In this document: positions 22,172 through 29,221 of the stretch, piece by piece
How the letters are laid out: each line of letters begins with the position of its first letter
Numbering within the stretch: position 1 is the stretch's first letter
From: CFX5 sp023384495
Lineage (GTDB): Bacteria > Chloroflexota > Anaerolineae > Caldilineales > Caldilineaceae
Reading direction: 5' to 3'
Assembly: GCA_048499455.1 (NCBI GenBank)
Contig: JASNZV010000013.1
Span: 62,001-126,000 of the forward strand
Length of the DNA: 64,000 nt
Position numbers and translations under genes: made by a program
The notes under the pieces: generated by a model
The model's input: only the letters and a program-made list of their open reading frames with translations
What the model was told of the DNA's origin: nothing
Database searches by the model: none

Positions 22172-23980
22172 ATGATTGCCACCCAATCGACCACCAAAGG
22201 CGCATCCCAAGCGCCCTATTCAGCCAAGCAGGCGCTGGCTCTCCGCCAGGCCGGCATGCAGCGCGGCTCGATCACCAAGTACCAACCCTTCTCGCAGATC
22301 GAGCTGCCCGACCGGCAATGGCCCTCGCGCGCGGTCACCGCCGCGCCCATCTGGTGTAGCGTCGACCTGCGCGACGGCAACCAGGCGCTCGCCATCCCCA
22401 TGAGCGTCGGTGAGAAGATCGAATTTTTCAAGCTGTTGGTCGATCTGGGCTTCAAAGAGATCGAAGTCGGCTTCCCAGCGGCGTCACAGATCGAATTCGA
22501 CTTTATGCGTCGCCTGGTGGAAGAAGATCTGATTCCCAATGACGTAACCGTGCAGGTGCTGGTGCAGGCGCGCGAGGCGCTGATCGAACGCACCTTTGAG
22601 GCGTTACACGGCATCCCGCGGGCGATTGTGCATCTGTACAACTCTACCTCACCGCTGCAACGGCGAGTGGTCTTTGGCATGTCGCGCCCCGAAATCATCG
22701 ACATCGCCGTGCGCGGCATGGCGCTGATCAAAGCGCTGGCGCCATCCCTGCCCGACACCCATATCCGCGTCGAGTATTCACCCGAAAGTTTCTCGGCCAC
22801 CGAGCTGGACTTTTCGCTGGAGATCTGCGAGGCGGTGATGGAGGTGTGGGAACCCACCGCCGCCGACCCCATCATCCTCAACTTGCCCGCCACGGTGGAA
22901 GTGGCGACCCCCAATGTCCACGCCGACCAGATCGAGTGGTTCTGTCGTCATCTGCGCCATCGCGACCGGGCCATCATCAGCCTGCACACCCACAATGACC
23001 GCGGGGCAGGGGTGGCCGCCACCGAACTGGGGCTGCTGGCCGGCGCTCAACGCGTCGAAGGCACGCTCTTTGGCAACGGCGAGCGCACGGGCAATGTGGA
23101 TATTGTGACGCTGGCGCTGAACCTGTACACGCAGGGGGTGGACCCGGAGCTGGATTTCAGCGACATCAACGCTGTGCGCGCCATTTATGAGCGCTGCACG
23201 AGGATGGATGTGCATCCGCGCCATCCCTATGCCGGCGATCTGGTCTTCACCGCCTTTTCAGGCTCGCACCAAGACGCCATCAACAAGGGCATGGCCGCAC
23301 AAGACCCCATGCCCAGCGCGCTGTGGCAGGTGCCCTATCTGCCCATCGACCCCAAGGACATTGGTCGCTCGTATGAGGCAATCATCCGCATCAACGCCCA
23401 GTCGGGCAAGGGCGGCGTGGCCTACGTGCTGGAATCGGAATATGGCATCCAAATGCCCAAGACGATGCAGGTCGAATTTGGCAAAGTAATCAACGATATT
23501 GCCGACCAATATGGCGCCGAACTGACACCGGCGCAGATCCATCAGGCATTTCAGCAGACCTATCTTGAACAGCAGACGCCCTTCCGCCTGGAAGCGTTTC
23601 GCACCCTGATGCACCACGACCAATCAAGCCAGGATGCCGATGCCTCGCCCTCAGCGGTCACCTGCGTTGCGCGGGTGCTGGTCGACGGCGCGCCCCACGA
23701 AATCTCGGCGGTGGGCAACGGCCCCATCAACGCCTTTGTCAACGCCATGAAAGAAGAGCTGGTGGCCGATTTCAACATCCTCTCCTATGCCGAACATTCG
23801 CTGGGCGAGGGGTCGCGCGCCGAGGCCATCGCCTATATCCAGATCCGCACACCTTCGGGCGAGACCTTTTTTGGCGCCGCCACCGACACAAATATCGAGC
23901 GCGCCTCGATCAAGGCCGTGGTCGGCGCGCTCAACCGCGCGATCCATGCTCACCAGGGAGTGAGGGTCACAGAGGGGTAA
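22172..23980 (+). CDS. leuA: 2-isopropylmalate synthase
   Basis: 602 residues, the long LeuA type 2 form. ATG 22172 follows GAGGAGA. The N-terminal TIM barrel has APIWCSVDLRDGNQALAIPM (metal and substrate binding), KEIEVGFPAASQIEFDF, EYSPESFSATELDF and SLHTHNDRGAGVAATELGLL, whose His-x-His binds the divalent metal. The C-terminal ~130 residues (~480-600), including APHEISAVGNGPINAFVNAM, form the LeuA allosteric domain that binds leucine. It catalyses the first step of leucine synthesis. Two controls are therefore visible: feedback through the C-terminal domain and transcription attenuation at 21835-21993. No leuB, leuC or leuD follows within the window. Confidence 0.95.
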   Translation: MIATQSTTKGASQAPYSAKQALALRQAGMQRGSITKYQPFSQIELPDRQWPSRAVTAAPIWCSVDLRDGNQALAIPMSVGEKIEFFKLLVDLGFKEIEVGFPAASQIEFDFMRRLVEEDLIPNDVTVQVLVQAREALIERTFEALHGIPRAIVHLYNSTSPLQRRVVFGMSRPEIIDIAVRGMALIKALAPSLPDTHIRVEYSPESFSATELDFSLEICEAVMEVWEPTAADPIILNLPATVEVATPNVHADQIEWFCRHLRHRDRAIISLHTHNDRGAGVAATELGLLAGAQRVEGTLFGNGERTGNVDIVTLALNLYTQGVDPELDFSDINAVRAIYERCTRMDVHPRHPYAGDLVFTAFSGSHQDAINKGMAAQDPMPSALWQVPYLPIDPKDIGRSYEAIIRINAQSGKGGVAYVLESEYGIQMPKTMQVEFGKVINDIADQYGAELTPAQIHQAFQQTYLEQQTPFRLEAFRTLMHHDQSSQDADASPSAVTCVARVLVDGAPHEISAVGNGPINAFVNAMKEELVADFNILSYAEHSLGEGSRAEAIAYIQIRTPSGETFFGAATDTNIERASIKAVVGALNRAIHAHQGVRVTEG

Positions 23981-24010
23981 CAACCGTTGGGTACGATGTT
24001 GAGATAGGTT

Positions 24011-25810
24011 CTAATCCTGCTCGCCATCACCACGCCACAGTTCTTGCATTTCGGGGCACCGTTGAAGCAGCTCCTCCAGGCTGCCCTGGTCGTGGATGCG
24101 CCCTTCACGCAGCACGATGATGTGGTCGGCCCGGCGCAGGGCGGCGCGCCGATGCGAGACCACCAGGCACGTCAAGCCGGGGCGGGCGAAGAGCCGCTCC
24201 CACAGCCTGCGCTCGGTCTCGACGTCCAGCGCGCTGGAGAGATCATCGAAGACGTATAGCTCCGGTGTGCGTACAAACATGCGCGCGGCAGCGGCGCGTT
24301 GGCGCTGCCCGCCCGACAGCTTCACCCCCCGCGGCCCGATCACCGTCTCCAGCCCGTGGTCCAGGTGGGGGAGGTCCTGTTCGAGCACGGCGGCGTAGAG
24401 CGCGCCTTCCAGGTCGACCTGGTCGGGCGGCAACCCGGCCAGGATGTTGTCGCGCAGCGTTTCGCTAAAGAGCGCGGGCAGTTGCGGTGTGTAGGCCACC
24501 CGCGGCGGAACCATAAAGGTGGCCGGGTTCTCGACCACCGCGCCATTCCAGCGGATGGCGCCGGCGTCTTTTGGCAACAGGCCGAGCAGCGTGCGGAGGA
24601 GCGTCGTCTTGCCCGCGCCCACCCGGCCCGTGATCACCGTGAAGCTTCCCCGGCGCAGGCGCAGGTCGATGCCGGTGACGCCCTGTTCGCTGCCGGGGAA
24701 GTGATAGCTGAGGTTGGTGACTTCCAACGCCTCCAGCCTGTCTTCCCGCGTTTTGGCGATATAGGGCACGGCGGGCAGTGGGCCGCGCAGATAGGTGGGC
24801 TGTTTGGCCACCAATTGTTCGGGCGGCGCGCCCTGCAGCAGCCGGTTCATCCGCCCCAACGCCACCGCGGCCTGTCGCAAGCGCGGAAAGAAGAGACCCA
24901 ACGACGCCGTCCAGTCGGAGATAAAGCCGAGATAGAAGACAAAGAGCGCAAAGTCGCCCACTGTAAACGATCCCTCTTGCAGCGACTGGCCGGCGAGCAA
25001 CATAATCAGCCCGGCGCCCACCGTGGTCGTGTTGCGATAGACCGAGCCGAGCACCTCGGTAAAAAGGCGGTCTTTGAGCGAGGAGTGGCGCCGCGCTTCG
25101 TTGAGCGTCTCGAAATGGCCCAAGACCCGCTCCTCGGCCACCGCCAGCTTGATCGCCTGCACGCTGTTGAACATCTCGCCGATAAAGCCGGTGACGTTGC
25201 CCGTAGCCCCACGGCTGGCCTCGCGATATTTTTGCACCCGCGTCATGGCCATGTTGGCGATTAAGACCACCAACACCAGCGGGACAAAGACAAAGATGGT
25301 GATGCGCACGTTGATCTGAACCATCACCGCCACCGCAATCACGGCAAAGAGCAACTGGGCGACCAGAAAGAGCGCCCACGCCGTGAAGTTGCCCACCTCT
25401 TCGGGGTCCTCGCGGAAGCGGCTGATGGCCTCGCCCGTGGAGCCGGGCAGCGCCCGTGCGCCGGGCCGCTGCAGAATGCGCTCGAACATGTTGCGCCGCA
25501 TGATGGCGCTGCTGCTAAATTCCCAGGCAAAAAAGCAATACATGTCGACCAGGATCAGCCCGCTGCGCGCCAATGCAGCCGCCACCAACAGCGCGGCCCA
25601 GCTCTCTGGCCCCCACGACATGGGCGCGCCGTTGGTGAGTGAATCAAAAAACCAGCGGGTGATCAACCCCCACGCCTGAAAGGCCAGGGCAAAGATCACA
25701 ATCCGCAGCAGCGTGGTGGCGCTGTAGAGACCCGGATGGCATTTGATCAACGCCCACCAGTAGCGCCAGGTGGAGAGCGGCGGCCTGTCCACGGTCTGTT
25801 CTACGGTCAT
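24011..25810 (-). CDS. ABC exporter half-transporter (permease-ATPase), subunit with degenerate Walker B
   Basis: 599 residues from ATG 25810 behind TAGGAGA; the frame further upstream has no homology. A six-helix type I exporter membrane domain (~20-320) is followed by an ATPase: FTVITGRVGAGKTTLLRTLL (Walker A), VKLSGGQRQRAAAARMF (signature) and ELYVFDDLSSALD (Walker B). The catalytic Glu after Walker B is Asp here, as in the degenerate site of heterodimeric exporters. The partner is the gene at 25953-27737, directly upstream on the same strand. Substrate is unknown; such pairs export lipids, peptides or drugs. Confidence 0.9.
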   Translation of the reverse strand: MTVEQTVDRPPLSTWRYWWALIKCHPGLYSATTLLRIVIFALAFQAWGLITRWFFDSLTNGAPMSWGPESWAALLVAAALARSGLILVDMYCFFAWEFSSSAIMRRNMFERILQRPGARALPGSTGEAISRFREDPEEVGNFTAWALFLVAQLLFAVIAVAVMVQINVRITIFVFVPLVLVVLIANMAMTRVQKYREASRGATGNVTGFIGEMFNSVQAIKLAVAEERVLGHFETLNEARRHSSLKDRLFTEVLGSVYRNTTTVGAGLIMLLAGQSLQEGSFTVGDFALFVFYLGFISDWTASLGLFFPRLRQAAVALGRMNRLLQGAPPEQLVAKQPTYLRGPLPAVPYIAKTREDRLEALEVTNLSYHFPGSEQGVTGIDLRLRRGSFTVITGRVGAGKTTLLRTLLGLLPKDAGAIRWNGAVVENPATFMVPPRVAYTPQLPALFSETLRDNILAGLPPDQVDLEGALYAAVLEQDLPHLDHGLETVIGPRGVKLSGGQRQRAAAARMFVRTPELYVFDDLSSALDVETERRLWERLFARPGLTCLVVSHRRAALRRADHIIVLREGRIHDQGSLEELLQRCPEMQELWRGDGEQD

Positions 25811-25840
25811 GTTCAGTCTCCTAAAGTACTGAGCCGGACG

Positions 25841-25946
25841 GTACAACAACAAGGAACACAGAGCACACAGAGGAGGCGCAGAGAGCACAGAGAAAAAACT
25901 CCGTGTGCTCGGTAAAGTCTCCGTGCTCTCTGTGTTGCTGCTGTAC
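25841..25946. repeat. CACAGAG palindromic dispersed repeat, copy 1
   Basis: Bounded by GTAC at both ends (GTACAACAACAAGGAACACA ... CTGTGTTGCTGCTGTAC), with internal AGCACACAGAGG and its complements. It lies between the two exporter genes. Related copies are at 40331-40410 and 50701-50812. Confidence 0.7.
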
Positions 25947-25952
25947 TTTCTC

Positions 25953-27737
25953 TTACGCCAGCACCTCTTCGATGCCGGTCTGCAACAGTCTGGCAAAACG
26001 CGAGCCGGGGTCGGCGGCCAGCGCAATGCGGTCGCCGCGCTCCAGAATCCGCCCCCCTTCGAGGATCAGGATTTCATCGGCGCGGTGGACGGTGGCCAGC
26101 CGGTGAGCGATGATGATGGCCGTGCGGTTGTGGAGCAGCCGGTCGATGGCGCGCTCGATCAGGTGCTCGGTGGCCGGGTCGAGCCGCGACGAGGCCTCAT
26201 CGAGGATCACCAGCCCGGGGTCTTTGAGAAAGATGCGCGCAAAGGCCAGCAGTTGCGCCTCGCCCGCCGACAGCCCGCCGCCATCGGCCTCAAGGATGGT
26301 GTCCAAACCATATTCAAGCGACCGATACCAGGCGGAGAGACCGAGCTCGTCCAGCAGGGCAATGATTTGTGCATCGGCCACGCCGGCGTCGAAGAAGGTG
26401 AGGTTGTCGCGCACGGTGGCATGGAAGAGCTGCACGTGCTGCGTCACCACGCCCACCCGGCTGCGCACCTGGGCGGGATGCGCACGCCGCAGGTCCACGC
26501 CACCGAGGCAGACGCGGCCCTGCCAGGGGTCATAGAGCCGCGCCAGCAGACGCGCGATGGTGGTCTTACCGCTGCCGGTGCGCCCCAGCAACCCCAGTAC
26601 CCGGCCCGACGCCAGCGCAAAGGAGAGGTCGCCCAGCACATATTCTTGCGCTGCGCCGTCGTCGACGGCCTCATAGGCAAACGAGACTCGTTCCAGCGCC
26701 ACGGCAAGCGGCCCACCGGGCAGGGTCGCTTCGCTCAGTGCATTGGGAGATGCGTGCTCCGGTTCGATGGCGCTCGCTTCGGCCAGCAGTTCGTGGATGC
26801 GCGCCGCGCCGGCCCCGGCCTGTTGCAGCCGCTCCATCTCCTGCATGATCCGCTGCATGGGCATGGAGAGCATGCCCGTATAATGGACGATGAGATAGAC
26901 GCCGCCAATGGTCAGTTCACCGCGCTGGTAGAGTCGGGCGCCGGCGACAAAGGCCACCGCCGTGCCGACCGAGAAGAGCACCCACGCCGTGTTGACCAGG
27001 GCAAAGCCCAACAGCCGCGCCTTGACGGTGGTCTGCCAGAAGCGGCGCAACAGCGCGTAGAAACGGCGCAGCACATAGGCCTGCGCGCCCAGGGCGCGGA
27101 TATCCTCCATGCCGACCAGCCGTTCCTCGACAAAGCCGAAATAGTCGGCGCTGGCGGCGCGCGACTGTTTCCAGTAGGGGACGGCCGCATCGCGCAGCCG
27201 GTTGAGGATCAGCAACGTGACGGCTACAAAGGTGGTCAGCGCCAGCCCCACGCCGAGCGCCTCGCGAAAGAGCAGCGCCAGCACGCCCAAAAGCAGAATT
27301 CCATTGCTCAACACCTGGAGCACAAATTGCGAAAAGAAGAGCGCCAGCGCGTTGACATCGCCGTCGATGCGTTCGATCATTTCACCGGGGGTGTGTTCGG
27401 TGTGGAAGGCCATGTCCAGCCGCAGGCAGTGGCGCGCCAGATCGCTGCGCAGCAGATTGGTGGCCGTCCACGCCACATTTTCACCCAGATAGGTGGCGCC
27501 CACCGCGACCAGTTGTTGCGCCAGCGCGATGGCCATAAAGATGAGGGCCAGCGCGGTGAGCGCGCTCATGGCCGCGCCGGCCAGCGCCTGGTCGAGAAAG
27601 CTGCGCATCAACTGCGGGTTGACCAGTTGCAGCACAATGTTAGCCGCGAGAAGCAACCCCAGCCAGAGAACCCGGCCCCGCTGCGGGCGGAGATAATCCA
27701 CCAGCAGCCGCCGGTACTGTTGAAGGGAGATGTTCAT
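25953..27737 (-). CDS. ABC exporter half-transporter (permease-ATPase), partner subunit
   Basis: 594 residues starting MNISLQQYRRLLVDYLRPQR with GGAGA upstream. Membrane domain ~20-310 includes MAFHTEHTPGEMIERIDGDV, a coupling segment typical of type I exporters. The ATPase has VLGLLGRTGSGKTTIARLLA (Walker A), a variant signature GGGLSAGEAQLLAFARIF (LSAGE instead of LSGGQ), and LVILDEASSRLDP with the catalytic Glu intact. The Q-loop (VVTQHVQLFHATVRDNL) is present. With the downstream gene it makes one canonical and one altered ATP site. The palindromic repeat at 25841-25946 separates the pair. Confidence 0.9.
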   Translation of the reverse strand: MNISLQQYRRLLVDYLRPQRGRVLWLGLLLAANIVLQLVNPQLMRSFLDQALAGAAMSALTALALIFMAIALAQQLVAVGATYLGENVAWTATNLLRSDLARHCLRLDMAFHTEHTPGEMIERIDGDVNALALFFSQFVLQVLSNGILLLGVLALLFREALGVGLALTTFVAVTLLILNRLRDAAVPYWKQSRAASADYFGFVEERLVGMEDIRALGAQAYVLRRFYALLRRFWQTTVKARLLGFALVNTAWVLFSVGTAVAFVAGARLYQRGELTIGGVYLIVHYTGMLSMPMQRIMQEMERLQQAGAGAARIHELLAEASAIEPEHASPNALSEATLPGGPLAVALERVSFAYEAVDDGAAQEYVLGDLSFALASGRVLGLLGRTGSGKTTIARLLARLYDPWQGRVCLGGVDLRRAHPAQVRSRVGVVTQHVQLFHATVRDNLTFFDAGVADAQIIALLDELGLSAWYRSLEYGLDTILEADGGGLSAGEAQLLAFARIFLKDPGLVILDEASSRLDPATEHLIERAIDRLLHNRTAIIIAHRLATVHRADEILILEGGRILERGDRIALAADPGSRFARLLQTGIEEVLA

Positions 27738-27881
27738 GGTTCTCCTTTATCTCTCATGGTGCGCAAGCCTTGAGCAATTGCATTCGCAGTTGAACGCTAT
27801 CCTCACCGCTGGGGCTGTGTCAGGCGCTGCGTACCATGAGTTTATCATGTAACCAATGACAGAACTTCATAGTCTATACGA

Positions 27882-29210
27882 GTGAAGGGTATGAAACCAA
27901 ATCGGCATAGGGATGAACAAACGGCGGACGGCGAACTGATCGATCGCTGTCTGACTGGGGATAGGGAGGCCTTTGCTGCCCTCATCGAGCGCCACCGCGC
28001 CCGGCTCGAACGCCTGTTGCGGGTGTTGGTGGCCGACGGCGCCCTGCGCGACGACGTGTGGCAGGAGACGTTGTTGCGCGCCTATTTTCACCTGGACCAG
28101 TTGCGCGATCCGGCTCGCTTTGGCGCCTGGCTCTGCACCATTGCGGCCAATCAGGCGCGCACACAGCGCTACGCCACGGGCAAACGAACGCTTGCCTGGG
28201 AGGAGCTATCTGATACAGTAGCCAATACATTAAGGTTCGAGAATAACGTTACCCAGTCGCCAGAAGAGCAGATGATCCGGAACGAATTGACGAGCCGGGT
28301 GCGCCAGGCGATTGCCGACCTGCCGCCGGCTGAGCAAGAGGCAGTGCTGTTGGTCTATCTGGAAGGGATGAGTCAAAAGGAAGTGGCGGCGGAGCTAGGG
28401 GCCGCACTGAGCGCCGTCAAGGTGCGGGTGCATCGAGGGCGGCGGCGGTTGCAGGTTGCCCTGGCGGATGTGGCTCCGCAACCGTTATCAAGGCGACAAA
28501 AGGAGGAGACCATGATTGCTGTCAATGTGCACGATGTCCTGCTTGAGATCCAACAACCTGACGCCAACGGTTCTAAACCGGCGCGGCCACGCCTAGCCGA
28601 CCTGATTGCAGGCAACCGTATTATCCTACTCAAGGAACGGGATGGCCCGCGCGCCATTGCAATATGGGTAGGGCCATACGAGGCGACGAGCGTTTTGCTC
28701 CAGCTCCAACAGCACAAGTTGCCGCGGCCCATGACTTACGACCTGACCAAAGCGCTGCTAGAGCTGGGAGAAATCAAGATTGAACGAGCCGTTGTACAAC
28801 GCCTCCATGAAAACACCTTCTACGGCAACCTGATCGTCCAGGTAGGCGGGAGCGCATCCGAAATCGACTGCCGGCCCAGCGACGCCATCAATCTGGCGCT
28901 TCGGCTCAATGCGCCCCTCTTTGTCGCCAGCGAGGTCATAGATCGGGTCGGCTTTGGACCAGAGGTGAATGGAGACTATGCGCTGGCGGCGGCCACAGAG
29001 GCGCAGATCGGCGCCCTCGACGACCCGGCGGAAAAGGAGAAAACGGCGGCCCGCGCCCAGGGCAAGATCTGGCTTTCGGCGCACGCGGTGAAAACGGAGC
29101 AACTGTTGCAGGAGCGTGAGCAACTGTTGCAGGAGTTCGTGGCCTCGCTCACCACCGAACGCGACCGCTGGCTTGCAGATGAACGGTTTCCCCGGCTACT
29201 GGGGATTTGA
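27882..29210 (+). CDS. fusion of an ECF sigma-70 factor and a bifunctional nuclease (BFN/DUF151) domain
   Basis: 442 residues; start ATG 27882, or the ATG three codons later. Residues ~18-95 form sigma region 2 (LIDRCLTGDREAFAALIERH, DDVWQETLLRAYFHLDQLRD, GAWLCTIAANQART). Residues ~135-195 form region 4 (RQAIADLPPAEQEAVLLVYL, GMSQKEVAAELGAALSAVKV). From ~211 a complete BFN domain follows: RIILLKERDGPRAIAIWVGP, EATSVLLQLQQHKLPRPMTY, NLIVQVGG, CRPSDAINLALRLNAPLFV. A Gln/Glu-rich helical tail ends the protein. The join is in frame with no stop, but ATG 28512 at the start of the BFN domain has its own AGGAGGAG, so a free BFN protein may also be made. Nearby anti-sigma gene: none seen. Confidence 0.85.
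   Translation: MKGMKPNRHRDEQTADGELIDRCLTGDREAFAALIERHRARLERLLRVLVADGALRDDVWQETLLRAYFHLDQLRDPARFGAWLCTIAANQARTQRYATGKRTLAWEELSDTVANTLRFENNVTQSPEEQMIRNELTSRVRQAIADLPPAEQEAVLLVYLEGMSQKEVAAELGAALSAVKVRVHRGRRRLQVALADVAPQPLSRRQKEETMIAVNVHDVLLEIQQPDANGSKPARPRLADLIAGNRIILLKERDGPRAIAIWVGPYEATSVLLQLQQHKLPRPMTYDLTKALLELGEIKIERAVVQRLHENTFYGNLIVQVGGSASEIDCRPSDAINLALRLNAPLFVASEVIDRVGFGPEVNGDYALAAATEAQIGALDDPAEKEKTAARAQGKIWLSAHAVKTEQLLQEREQLLQEFVASLTTERDRWLADERFPRLLGI
28501..28514 (+). promoter_or_regulatory. internal ribosome-binding site and start inside the sigma-BFN gene
   Basis: AGGAGGAGACC is followed directly by ATG at 28512, in frame as codon 211, exactly where the BFN domain begins (MIAVNVHDVLLEI). 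It would give a stand-alone BFN protein of about 232 residues. Confidence 0.55.
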
Positions 29211-29221
29211 TACAGCCGTAC

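Noticed and set aside
25841..25946. CRISPR-like array from repeated ACACAGAG words
   Set aside because: Units are short, palindromic and not evenly spaced, with no unique spacers; the same element recurs at single sites elsewhere.
25905..27773. 622-codon plus-strand ORF opposite the exporter subunit
   Set aside because: The minus strand has complete Walker A, signature and Walker B motifs; the plus frame is a His/Gln/Arg-rich shadow.
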